Source of the DNA: Clostridium sp. 'deep sea'
Lineage (GTDB): Bacteria; Bacillota; UBA994; PWPR01
Direction: 5' to 3'
Assembly: GCF_014931565.1 (NCBI RefSeq)
Contig: NZ_CP063353.1
Coordinates: 1,178,001 to 1,242,000 of the forward strand
Length of the DNA stretch: 64,000 nt
Shown here: positions 33,663 to 42,276 of the stretch, piece after piece
Layout of the letters: every line of letters begins with the position of its first letter
How positions within the stretch are numbered: the first letter of the stretch is position 1
The notes under the pieces: generated by a model
The model's database searches: none
What the model saw: only the letters and a program-made list of their open reading frames with translations
Told to the model about the DNA's origin: nothing
Made by a program: the position numbers and the translations under genes

Positions 33663-33797
33663 ATAAAGCTGAAGTTCGAGAATGTTTCCTGCGGCGCTAG
33701 CTTAATTTTATATTTTGGTAATACGAGCTGAACTGATCCTCCCAAAGTAGACACGTAATTAATTAAAATTACAAGACTACAATGGGAGGTTTATAAA

Positions 33798-34507
33798 ATG
33801 ACAAGAAAATATAAATATAGTAAAGAAGAAAAAATAGCAGCATGTAAAAAATACATTGAAGGAAACATGGGATACAGAGGGGTAGCCAAGGAGTATGGTT
33901 GTAACCATATGATGCTAAGACAGTGGTGTTTGACGTATAAGATTCATGGAGAAAAAGCATTCGATCCTAAAGAAAAGAATAGACAGTATACAAAAGGATT
34001 CAAAGAATCAGTAATTAAAGAATATCAAACAGGAGAATATGGGCTGCAGGATTTAAGTGCAAAATACGATATAACATCTACAACTATTTCTAAGTGGATC
34101 AGTAAGTATTATAATGGTATAGATTTAAGAAATTATAAGACTAAAGGAGAAATCTGTACCATGAAATCTCATAAAACTACCTTTGATGAACGGTTAGAAA
34201 TAGTTAAGTGGGTTATTGAGAATGGAATGAACTATAAAGAGGCTACAAAGAAGTTTAATAATGCCTACCATAATATATACAATTGGACTCAGTCTTATTT
34301 AAAAATGGTGCAGATGGACTTAGACATCAGAAGCGTGGTCCAAAAAAATTAGAAGACATAGATTTATCTAAACTAAGTGAGGTAGAGAGATTAAAGCTTG
34401 AGCTTAAAATGGAGAGAGAGCTTAGAAAAAGACGAGAATTTGAGATTGAAGTACTCAAAAAAAAGAGGAGTTTCAAAAAAATATACTCTCTCAAAAGTAA
34501 GAAATGA
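33798..34507 (+). pseudogene. IS3-family orfA (HTH protein), frameshifted
   Basis: The start MTRKYKYSKEEKIAACKKYI follows GGGAGG. Three helix-turn-helix units follow (for example GYRGVAKEYGCNHMMLRQW and LQDLSAKYDITSTTISKWI), as in IS150-type OrfA. At the A-run 34301-34305 the frame changes: the true continuation (NGADGLRHQKRGPKKLEDID and the leucine-zipper-like ERLKLELKMERELRKRREFE) lies in another frame to 34507. One extra A would rejoin them. Confidence 0.75.
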
Positions 34508-35371
34508 ATCTAGTTACAAAACAGTAAAATATTACAGTGAAAAGGGTTATAAAGTAAGCATAATCTGTAATGTCTTAGGAATCTCACGAAGTGCATATTA
34601 CAAACATAGGAATAGAGAAAAATCTATAAAAGAAAAGAACGATGAATTAGTATGTACTTTAATAAAAGAGTACCATTCAACCTTTGACGGTATTCTGGGC
34701 TATAGAAGAATGACCATGTTTATAAATAGGCTTAACCATAAGTCTTATTCAAAGGGATATATTCATCGCTTAATGAAATTTCTAGGCATCAAAGCTAGAA
34801 TTAGGTTGAAGAAAGTAAGTCGCAAAATAGTTGAACCCAATTACACTAAGGATAATGTGTTAGCTAGGAATTTTAAAGCAGAAAAACCAAATGAAAAATG
34901 GCTCACTGATGTAACAGAGTTTAGTATTCCTAATGACAGTCGTAAACTCTTTTGAGTCCTATAATGGATCTATATGATAATAGCATTATTGAATATAAGT
35001 TATCCTTTAGGAATAATAACCAACTAGTGTTTAGCATGTTTGATAATGCGATAAAAAAATATCCTAATGCTAAACCAATATTTCATAGCGATAGAGGTTT
35101 TCAATACACTACAAGTCTTTTTAAGAAAAGAATTAAGGATTCTGAGATGATTCAAAGTATGTCACGTGTTGGTAAGTGTATTGACAATGGTCCAATGGAA
35201 TGCTTCTTTGGCATACTTAAAACAGAGATGTTCTATGGTAAAAAGTTTAATTCATTAGAAGAGTTAAAATCTAAGATTATTAGCTATATTAAGTTTTACA
35301 ATGAGAAAAGGTTTCAAAAAAAGCTAAGGTGCTTAGCTCCTTTAGAGTTTAGAAGACAAGCACCTATTTGA
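34398..35371 (+). pseudogene. IS3-family orfB (DDE integrase), frameshifted
   Basis: The frame reads YTLSKVRNESSYKTVKYYSE, GISRSAYYKHRN and GYRRMTMFINR, then the rve core with first D in WLTDVTEF. It stops at 34953-34955 after a T-run (34950-34953). The rest (SPIMDLYDNSIIEYKLS, FHSDRGFQY with second D, NGPMECFFGILKTE with E) continues in another frame to 35371. One extra T would restore it, so the element is probably inactive. Confidence 0.78.
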
Positions 35372-35567
35372 TTTTATTTATTGTCTACTTTCAATGGGTC
35401 AGTTCAAGCAGTATACCTAAATATAAAATTAAGCGTACAACGCAGAGAGGGAGCATTCTCGAGGTTCAGCAGAATGAGTTTAAGTAGATTAATTTCTTTT
35501 TAGCTTACTTTTATTAGTTACTTTACTACAATTTTTGTAAATATTCTTTATTTCAATAATAAGCTAT

Positions 35568-36662
35568 TTAACTATATTCAGTTTGGAGTTCTTGTCGTTT
35601 TCTATTACAATCTTCCACAGCAATTTCGATTACCTTTATTATTGATTCATCTTTATATTTTTTAATTCCAAGAACCCATGGAAATTTTGTAAAATGCTCA
35701 AACATTGAGTATTCTCTCTCTCCCTCTAGGATTAACGGTTGTACAATTACTGATGGATTATTTGGAACTATTGTCTTTAACTCATGTCCTATACTTTTAG
35801 CATCTGTTAAATCTGCAATAATGTATTTAGACATACTTGCTAAAACTTGCACTGTTTCAGTTATATCAATTGTACTTGGACCATTAAAATCATATAATAT
35901 TGGTACATAATTATACTTTCTTAATTCGCTTTTTATCTTACGAAGAATAGTTATTCTCTTTTGTGTGAAACGTCCCAAAATTAAGACTGTCTTTGTTGTT
36001 AAAGTCTCAAGTACAAACCTTAAATTTGCATTATTAATAATTAAATATAAGAATTGAGCCATTTCAATGTTATCAACTGTGATAGGGTTTTCATCCTCAT
36101 TATCAGTTATTATTAAGTCTCTCTGGATTGTATTCTTTAGCACCAAATCCCATGAAGATATGCCATATACTCTACAGTTTAATAAACTAGAATTACTAAA
36201 GTCAGTTTTTACAAAATTAATATAACTCATGTTACAATTCACTAATTTACAGTTGAGAAATTTTGTCTCTTTTGCAGAGCAATATGAAAAATCAACTGAT
36301 TCAAAAGAACAGTTCTCAAATGTAGTTGAGCCTAATTTGGATACCCTCATTCTTACATTTTTAAACTTACAGTTTATAAAATTTGCATAACATACATCAA
36401 TAAAGTTCATTGATGCATATCCAAATGTACAATCAAGAAATGTTCCATCTCTCATAGTTGCTTCACTAAAATTGGTCTCATCAAAATTGTATCCTTCTAA
36501 ATGAAACATTTCATATTTCTCAATGTGTTCCTTTTCATTATAGAAATTGTAGTTTCTCAAATTAGGTTTTATTGCTGGATTCTCAGTTCTCCATTTATTC
36601 CATTTAACTTTACCTTCTCTGAACACTTTAAAGTTCTTCTGATTCTTCACTATATACACCAA
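35568..36662 (-). CDS. Pentapeptide-repeat protein with TIR/Rossmann-like C-terminal domain
   Basis: The 364-residue protein has pentapeptide repeats over about residues 55-170 (A/C-N/D-F pattern: NFDETNFSEATMRDGTF, NFINCKFKNV, DFSNSSLLNC), forming a right-handed beta-helix. Residues 222-350 form an alpha/beta domain: KTVLILGRFTQKRITILRKI, YVPILYDF, SKYIIADLTDAKSIGHEL, VIVQPLILEGE. From memory such domains are grouped near TIR or nucleotide-processing folds and follow pentapeptide repeats in other bacteria. The setting among insertion elements suggests an accessory role, possibly defence; unproven. Confidence 0.65.
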   Translation of the reverse strand: MVYIVKNQKNFKVFREGKVKWNKWRTENPAIKPNLRNYNFYNEKEHIEKYEMFHLEGYNFDETNFSEATMRDGTFLDCTFGYASMNFIDVCYANFINCKFKNVRMRVSKLGSTTFENCSFESVDFSYCSAKETKFLNCKLVNCNMSYINFVKTDFSNSSLLNCRVYGISSWDLVLKNTIQRDLIITDNEDENPITVDNIEMAQFLYLIINNANLRFVLETLTTKTVLILGRFTQKRITILRKIKSELRKYNYVPILYDFNGPSTIDITETVQVLASMSKYIIADLTDAKSIGHELKTIVPNNPSVIVQPLILEGEREYSMFEHFTKFPWVLGIKKYKDESIIKVIEIAVEDCNRKRQELQTEYS

Positions 36663-37230
36663 CCCTATATTTAAATTGCTAAACTAATTTCTATTACATA
36701 ATTTTAAAAGTACAACAGAAATCTTTGTTAAATGAGATACTTAATTTATCCATCTGTATGTAATCCATCTATTCTATTAAACAATCCTCCTGTATCAATG
36801 GCATTTACTATAATTTTATTCGTCATAGAATGGAGTAAACCTTAAGCTTGAATAAATCATAAACTAGTGTACATCACAAAACTGACCATGACTTAAAGAT
36901 TTAATTACAAAAAGTATACATTGAAATTTAGTACTTTTTTTATTAAACATTATGTAGAACTCTTCTGTTATTTGTACTATTACTATGAAAAGCGTGCTTT
37001 TTTCTTACAAATTCTTAATACTATTAATAATAAACAATTTTAATAAATATCCTATTAAATACACTTTATATGAGAGTATATTTAATGTCAATATATTACA
37101 TAATATCTCTTACATATTGCTATGTAAACTTCATTACAAGCCAAGAAATTCAATAAATACTCATGTAAGCCCTACAATACTTTTTAATTACATCAACTCA
37201 GCCTATTCTTAATTTCTTACTTAACAAGAC
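36663..37230. other. AT-rich stretch without a convincing gene
   Basis: A 26-codon minus-strand frame (36746-36826, MTNKIIVNAIDTGGLFNRID) has protein-like composition but no binding site, so it may be a remnant. The 75-codon plus-strand frame at 36985-37212 lacks a binding site and has low-complexity content. No hairpin stands out. Confidence 0.35.
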
Positions 37231-37274
37231 TTGCAATAATTATTTACAAGTGTTAATATATTTACATGTGTAAA
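37231..37274 (+). promoter_or_regulatory. Promoter and twin operators of the TetR gene, leaderless layout
   Basis: TTGCAA (37231-37236), 17 bases, TAATAT (37254-37259) place the transcription start at about the ATG (37266). TTTACATGTGTAAA (37261-37274) is a perfect palindrome over the start codon, and TTTACAAGTGTTAA (37243-37256) is a near copy over the -10. These are likely TetR operators. Confidence 0.6.
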
Positions 37275-37928
37275 GAAATTTCATTAAGACAAAAAAACAA
37301 AGCTCGAATTAAGTTGAATGTGTTAGACAGTATGTTGTTACTACTTGAGGATTGCTCATTTGAGGAGCTAAAAGTCAGTGACATATGTGAACGTGCAGCT
37401 GTATCTAGGGTTACTTTTTACAGCTATTTTCCAAAAAAGGAGGATTTATTAGGATATTATGTAACAGTATGGTGTTTTAAACTTGCTGTGAACCTGTTTA
37501 TTAATCCTAAAAGAGGTAAACATGCACTTTTGTGTTTTTTTGAAGAAGTCGTAGAGACTCCTAAAGTGCTAATACTGACTATAATGAGATTTTTGGCTAA
37601 TGGAGCATATGAGAATTATAATAAGCTGAGCGATGCCGAAAAGGCTCTAATGTACCCAAATAAACAGTATGTGTTCGATATAAGGATTCTTGGGTTAGAT
37701 GAAATCTTTAGAAAACACATTTCAGAAGCAATTACTGATGGTGAACTAGATCCTAGAACTAACCCTGCAGAGACAGCCATCATGTTAAACTCTGTACTAT
37801 TTGGAACAGTATTATCAGCTCATATGTACGGTATTACAGATGTACATTCTCTATATAAGAAAAACCTTGATATGTTGTACTTAGGTGCTAAGAACATAAT
37901 AAGTACAAAAGATGAGGAACATGATTAA
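37266..37928 (+). CDS. TetR/AcrR-family regulator
   Basis: The 220-residue protein has an N-terminal TetR helix-turn-helix (residues about 15-60: LEDCSFEELKVSDICERAAV then SRVTFYSYFPKKEDLLGYYV) and a helical ligand domain. There is no Shine-Dalgarno before the ATG, and the promoter is so close that the mRNA may be leaderless. It is followed 38 bases later by a MATE exporter, which it probably represses together with itself. Confidence 0.9.
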   Translation: MCKEISLRQKNKARIKLNVLDSMLLLLEDCSFEELKVSDICERAAVSRVTFYSYFPKKEDLLGYYVTVWCFKLAVNLFINPKRGKHALLCFFEEVVETPKVLILTIMRFLANGAYENYNKLSDAEKALMYPNKQYVFDIRILGLDEIFRKHISEAITDGELDPRTNPAETAIMLNSVLFGTVLSAHMYGITDVHSLYKKNLDMLYLGAKNIISTKDEEHD

Positions 37929-37966
37929 GAGATATAAATTAATTAATTCATTAGGAGGAAGGGTGT

Positions 37967-39361
37967 ATGCGTAAGCGTGATTTAACAAAAGGAAGCGTAA
38001 TAAATAATCTGTTATTCATGGCTTTACCTGCAATGCTTGGCTTGTTCACCAATACACTATATGACATTGTAGACATGATGTGGATTGGTAGAATATCTGC
38101 AACTGCAGTGGCCTCTGTAACGGTGTTTTGTACTATTCTAGGGCTAATTTCTGTTCTAAATAGTATCATAGGTAATGGTTCAGTTCCTGTTTTGGCTCAA
38201 AGTTTTGGTTCTGCTGATCTAGAGAAGTCTCGCAAGGCAGTTGCCAACACTTTTGCATTTAAGCTAATAGTTGGACTTGTTGGAGCACTATTACTCTACC
38301 TAATTTTAAAACCCACTATTAGTCTCTTTACAAAAGACGTAAATATGCTAAATGGAGCACTAGAGTACGGACGCATTAGAACTATTTTCTTACCTATTAT
38401 GTTTTCATCTTATACTGTTAGCACAGCACTAAGATGTAGTGGAGACTCTAAGAGCCCTATGTATATAGCAATACTCGCTTCGGTATTAAATATAGTATTA
38501 GACCCCATTTTTATTTTTAGTAGAATACCCATTTTAGGAATAAAAGGGTTAGGTCTCGGTATATTTGGTGCTGCACTGGCAACAGTAATCTCCACAACTG
38601 TATCATTCTTGATTGGCTTTTGGATTCTCTTCGGTCCTAAGAGTAAGCTTAGCCTGCGTATAAGTGACCTCTTTAAAATTGATTGGACTGTAGCAATGAA
38701 AATTACTCGTATTGGTGGTCCGCAGGCTTTAGCAAATTTACTTAGAAATATGGCTAATGTTATTATTCTAGGATTCGTAACTTTATATGGGACTATGGCT
38801 GTAGCAGCATTCGGTATTTTGGGTAGAATTATGGGTCTTATGGTTATGCCAAGTAATGGTCTTGTGCAGGGTGGAGGCGCAGTGGTTGGGCAAAACGTAG
38901 GTTGTGGAAAAATTGAACGTGCTGAGAAAACTGCACTTATTGCTGGAAAGCTAGGTGGAGGCATTATGATAGTTGTGAGTGCACTTGGTTTTGTATTCGC
39001 ACCACAAATAATGGGACTATTCTCTAATGAGATTGAGGTATTAGCAATTGGTATTCCAGCCTTTAGAATTGCTTTTCTATGCCTGCCAATCTTGGGTTTT
39101 TCTCAAGGTATAGCTACTCTGTTTATTGGTACAGGTTATACGCTACCATTCTTTATAGGTGGCATAGTTGGTCAATGGTTAATTCAGGTTCCCTTCCTAT
39201 ACTTGGTGTCTCGAGTATTACATTTACCATTTACCTATATAGCAGCAAGCTTCATTGTATATGCAATTGGTGAGGGATTAGTTACCTTATATTATTATAG
39301 AAGTGGTAAATGGAGAAATACAATTGAACATAATGTTTCTAGTTTGGCTGCAAGTAGTTAA
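37967..39361 (+). CDS. MATE-family multidrug efflux protein
   Basis: The 464-residue, 12-helix protein starts after TAGGAGGAAGGG. It shows MATE features in both halves: MALPAMLGLFTNTLYDIVDM with MWIGRISATAVASV, and NGLVQGGGAVVGQNVGCGKI. It is most like the DinF/NorM-VmrA branch. The upstream TetR gene suggests drug- or metabolite-induced expression. It is not closely similar to the MATE protein at 14357-15733. Confidence 0.9.
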   Translation: MRKRDLTKGSVINNLLFMALPAMLGLFTNTLYDIVDMMWIGRISATAVASVTVFCTILGLISVLNSIIGNGSVPVLAQSFGSADLEKSRKAVANTFAFKLIVGLVGALLLYLILKPTISLFTKDVNMLNGALEYGRIRTIFLPIMFSSYTVSTALRCSGDSKSPMYIAILASVLNIVLDPIFIFSRIPILGIKGLGLGIFGAALATVISTTVSFLIGFWILFGPKSKLSLRISDLFKIDWTVAMKITRIGGPQALANLLRNMANVIILGFVTLYGTMAVAAFGILGRIMGLMVMPSNGLVQGGGAVVGQNVGCGKIERAEKTALIAGKLGGGIMIVVSALGFVFAPQIMGLFSNEIEVLAIGIPAFRIAFLCLPILGFSQGIATLFIGTGYTLPFFIGGIVGQWLIQVPFLYLVSRVLHLPFTYIAASFIVYAIGEGLVTLYYYRSGKWRNTIEHNVSSLAASS

Positions 39362-39481
39362 GTTTATTATATGATCACAACCCAAAAGACTATAATTTGA
39401 TAATACATAAACACCAATCTCCAAAAATGGGAGATAAATAAATATTATAGTGAAAAATAAAAGAATATATTATGAGAGTAG

Positions 39482-39504
39482 GGGGCGATTTCCAAACCGC
39501 CCCG
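39482..39504. terminator. Possible hairpin terminator between MATE and flavin reductase genes
   Basis: GGGGCG pairs with CGCCCC around a 10-base loop. T-runs on both sides are weak, so this is tentative. Confidence 0.4.
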
Positions 39505-39560
39505 TTGTTTGAAATTAACTGAGAGTGAATTTGAAATATAAAAATTTACCACTTAGCAAA

Positions 39561-40097
39561 TTAAAAACTTAAACCAATTTCATAAGCCTGTTTTAAGGCT
39601 TCTTTATTTTGCAGTATTTCACCCTTTTTATGGGCGCTAATCACTAGTGGTTTAAGCTGTTTTATTCCTAAAGCAGTAAATGCCATATCGAACATATCTA
39701 TAGTAGGTTGAGCGACTTTCATTTTAGTATCACCCATGGTTATTAGTAAAGCTACTTTTTTATTACTACAATCCATGGCTTTATAAAAGCTATACCAACG
39801 ATCAACCATTAGTTTTAATTGGGCTGATGGTCCCCACCAATAAATAGGGGTTGCTATAATCCACACATCTGCTTCTTGTAGTTTACGGTAGATTAGCTGC
39901 ATATCATCATTTATGATACATTTATGGCCATTGCTGCGGCAAAAGTCACAGGCTTTACAAGGAGAGATTACTTTTAGGTCTAAATAGATTTTTTCTACCT
40001 CTGCACCCTTTTCACGAGCTGCTTTAAGGCATTCATTTAATAATAAATCTGAGTTACCATTTATACGTGGGCTACCAGCAAATGCTATTACTTTCAT
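39561..40097 (-). CDS. NAD(P)H-dependent FMN reductase / iron-sulfur flavoprotein family
   Basis: The 178-residue flavodoxin-fold protein begins KVIAFAGSPRINGNSDLLLN, the FMN phosphate-binding loop, followed by CKACDFCRSNGHKC, a cysteine cluster as in iron-sulfur flavoproteins, and ATPIYWWGPSAQLKLMVDRW, the isoalloxazine loop. It probably reduces flavin, quinone or another acceptor. It stands alone on the minus strand. Confidence 0.85.
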   Translation of the reverse strand: MKVIAFAGSPRINGNSDLLLNECLKAAREKGAEVEKIYLDLKVISPCKACDFCRSNGHKCIINDDMQLIYRKLQEADVWIIATPIYWWGPSAQLKLMVDRWYSFYKAMDCSNKKVALLITMGDTKMKVAQPTIDMFDMAFTALGIKQLKPLVISAHKKGEILQNKEALKQAYEIGLSF

Positions 40098-40192
40098 TAA
40101 TGCTACACCTCTATTTATCTTTTTACGTTTATATTATAACAAATAATCAAACTCATAATATAATTTTAAAAAATAAGAGGCTAAACAATCTC

Positions 40193-40405
40193 TTATTTGG
40201 CTTTAGCTACTGTTCCATCACTTAAAGTAAGCTGCCCGATTATTTTAGTATTTTTTATTTGCAAAATCATTAAATCTATCATGTCTAATTCATTTGTAAT
40301 ATTACCAGATACTTCAGTATTGTTTAGCCATAAAAAACGTAAACTTTTTAATGATTTTAGGCAATTAATATCACCTTTAACTGTAGTATCGCTTAAATCA
40401 ATTCC
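40193..40405 (-). pseudogene. Leucine-rich-repeat protein remnant (C-terminal piece)
   Basis: A 70-codon frame without a start reads LSDTTVKGDINCLKSL, LRFLWLNNTEVSGNI, LMILQIKNTKIIGQL and ends at TAA 40195-40193. The L-x-x-L-x-L-xN-T-x-x-xG spacing is a leucine-rich repeat. An in-frame TGA (40408-40406) closes it upstream and no binding site is present, so it is the tail of a lost gene. Confidence 0.5.
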
Positions 40406-40637
40406 TCATTTTAATATACCTCAAACAGCTATTTTTGTAAATGATTTTTACTTGTTGGTTGTTTAGTAAACTTCAAAACAAAACAACAAATAAGTTGAAC
40501 GGCACGGAAACACGTTTACTACGATTTTTAACAAAACGTTAGTTAAAAAATTATGCTGTAGGTAGTCACATACGTATAATTCCGTTATGGATACTTAAGC
40601 AACACTTTAAAAGTTTTAAACTATATAAATAACAAAT

Positions 40638-40676
40638 GGGCAATCGGTTTAAAAAATTCACCGATTGCCCTTTTTT
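40638..40676. terminator. Hairpin terminator after the methyltransferase gene
   Basis: GGGCAATCGGT pairs with ACCGATTGCCC around a 12-base loop, perfect over 11 bp. T6 follows on the plus strand and T-rich sequence on the minus strand. It lies just past the stop of the methyltransferase at 40682. Confidence 0.65.
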
Positions 40677-40681
40677 AGTTT

Positions 40682-41548
40682 TTATTTAGTTGCCTTTTTA
40701 AGTTCCTCTATTAACTGCTCTACCGTAGTAATGTTTGGTAGCTGTAATACCTGCTTTAAGCTTTGCTCTTTATTTATATCAGCAGGTAAATATTTAATAT
40801 CTTTTTGATCCTTTTTATAAGCAACGAATTGAATTCTATCACTGCTTTCTGTTGGTGGATCAAACGTAAAAGCATCATATGCTTTTATGCTTTTAAACCC
40901 TGTCTCCACTAAAGCTGCTACTATTTCGGTTATAGACCATGCTCGCTGATAATGCTCTTCATCACAACGATAGTACAAACCTGTTTCTTCATATGGCATA
41001 AAAAAAGTTATTTGCATATTTAATATATTAGACTCATCATCAAAAAAATTATCCCAAATATAACCTACATCATTGGTTATATCCGAAAAATTATTATTTC
41101 CTAGGAAATTTTTTAGTTTATTATAACTGCTTATGTCGAATAAAAACACTCCATCATAATCTAAATGATCGTAAATTCTAGTTAGTGTTTTTAATAACTC
41201 TTTTTCAGTTGTTATGTAATTAAATACGTCACATGTACTAATTATTACATCATACTCCCGTGACAAATTTAATTGCTGAATGTTTTGATGTACAAATTGA
41301 AGTTGGGGTTTTACATGTTTCCATGCCATATTTAGCATTGCAGTAGATGAATCTACACCTGTAACTGTAAACCCTTGCTTAGCCATTAAATTGCTTATAG
41401 TGCCTGTACCACAGCCTGCATCCAGTAATTTAATGCCCTTTGGGTTTTTATTAATCAGCTCTATAAGGTAGCTACTCCAATTATTATAGTCAACATTCAT
41501 AAGTGTGTCGTAGCATACCGCTAAATGTTGGTAAGCGGTTGTAGTCAT
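40682..41548 (-). CDS. Class I SAM-dependent methyltransferase
   Basis: The 288-residue protein has motif I LLDAGCGTGTISNLMA (about residues 40-55), motif II VTGVDSSTAML, and a motif IV-like YDVIISTCDVFNY. These define a Rossmann methyltransferase with a C-terminal ~40-residue extension. It starts one base after the rsfS stop and is last in the ribosome/envelope gene run. The substrate is unknown; methyltransferases commonly follow rsfS in Firmicutes. Confidence 0.8.
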   Translation of the reverse strand: MTTTAYQHLAVCYDTLMNVDYNNWSSYLIELINKNPKGIKLLDAGCGTGTISNLMAKQGFTVTGVDSSTAMLNMAWKHVKPQLQFVHQNIQQLNLSREYDVIISTCDVFNYITTEKELLKTLTRIYDHLDYDGVFLFDISSYNKLKNFLGNNNFSDITNDVGYIWDNFFDDESNILNMQITFFMPYEETGLYYRCDEEHYQRAWSITEIVAALVETGFKSIKAYDAFTFDPPTESSDRIQFVAYKKDQKDIKYLPADINKEQSLKQVLQLPNITTVEQLIEELKKATK

Positions 41549-41893
41549 TTATAACACCTCAGTTATTTCTGCATCTGACCAAAGTCTTTCTAAATCATAA
41601 TAATCTCTTGCTTTATCATTAAATACATGAACAATGAAATCAGCGTAATCAAGAAGAATCCAATTACATTCTTTATCTCTCTCTATGGTAGTAGCCAATA
41701 ACTCATCATTATCTTTAAACGACTTAGATATATGCTCCGCTATCGCCTCTACTTGTTTAGTATTTGTTGCACTTAAAATTACAAAATAGTCCGTCATGGC
41801 AGTTAGTTTACGTAAATCCATTAGTACAGGTCTATTTGCTTTTTTTTCTTGTGCGTATTCAATAGCTTTTAATGCTCTCTCTTTAATTTGCAA
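41549..41893 (-). CDS. rsfS: Ribosome silencing factor
   Basis: The 114-residue protein matches RsfS/Iojap: IEYAQEKKANRPVLMDLRKL, TDYFVILSATNTKQVEAIAE and the conserved WILLDYADFIVHVFNDKARDYYDLERLW (split WILLDYADFIVHVF, ARDYYDLERLW). It binds uL14 (L14) and blocks subunit joining under starvation. It follows nadD-yqeK-lcp in the usual Firmicute order. Confidence 0.93.
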   Translation of the reverse strand: MQIKERALKAIEYAQEKKANRPVLMDLRKLTAMTDYFVILSATNTKQVEAIAEHISKSFKDNDELLATTIERDKECNWILLDYADFIVHVFNDKARDYYDLERLWSDAEITEVL

Positions 41894-42243
41894 AATTTAG
41901 CCTCCTATTATCTGTTATTATTATTGTAGCTTTATTTTTGTGTTCTATCCAGTTCAAAGCAGTTATTTTTGCATTTTTCTTATTAAACAGCTTATTTAGG
42001 CTAGCTTTTTAACATTTTACTTTATTCTCTGGCTTTTTTAAATAGTAAAGTGAGTAGTTTAGGAATTTAAATTGTAGCAAATTAAGAGTTGTTTATTTTT
42101 ATTGTAGTATTCTATTATATTATGTTAGCCTGTATTGTGTGACAATATTTTAATAATAAACACGTAAAAAGCAACCATTCATTTAAAATAGACAGCTAAT
42201 AAAAACTGACCTTTTTTATAATAGCACTTTATTACTTAATATA
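41894..42243. other. Intergenic stretch before rsfS
   Basis: AT-rich sequence without open frames. It should contain the rsfS promoter because a strong terminator closes the LCP gene upstream, but I cannot single one out with confidence. Confidence 0.4.
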
Positions 42244-42276
42244 AAAAATAAACTGCCAAACACAGTTTATTTTTTT
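42244..42276 (-). terminator. Terminator overlapping the end of the second LCP gene
   Basis: AAAATAAACTG-n6-CAGTTTATTTT forms an 11-bp stem with T-runs on the minus strand; the last codons of the LCP gene lie inside it. Confidence 0.8.

Larger units (their letters stand above)
33729..35406 (+). mobile_element. IS3-family (IS150-like) element, degenerate
   Basis: The 1,678-bp element has terminal inverted repeats beginning TGAACTGA and ending in AAAGTAGACA, 20 of 25 positions matching. A 3-bp target duplication AGC (33726-33728 and 35407-35409) flanks it. It contains an orfA-like HTH gene and an orfB-like DDE integrase gene, both broken by frame changes in homopolymer runs. Confidence 0.85.
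33668..35470. repeat. Palindromic element 2, split by an IS3-family insertion
   Basis: The left half (33668-33728) has outer arm GCTGAAGTTCGAGAATG and inner arm CTTAATTTTATATTTTGGT; the right half (35407-35470) has ACCTAAATATAAAATTAAG and CATTCTCGAGGTTCAGC. The arms pair with one or two mismatches. Removing the IS leaves loop TAATACGAGCAGTATA, close to the loop of element 1 (CAATACAACAGTATA), so both belong to one family. Confidence 0.8.

Noticed and set aside
33274-35470. Prophage or integrative element bounded by tRNA direct repeats
   Set aside because: The repeats are 240 bp apart, there is no integrase, and the only mobile genes belong to an IS3-type element with its own ends.
36985-37212. 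75-codon plus-strand open frame before tetR
   Set aside because: No binding site, AT-rich low-complexity content, no domain; likely chance.
40197-40466. 89-codon plus-strand frame
   Set aside because: Antisense to the leucine-rich-repeat remnant, whose periodicity shows which strand was coding.
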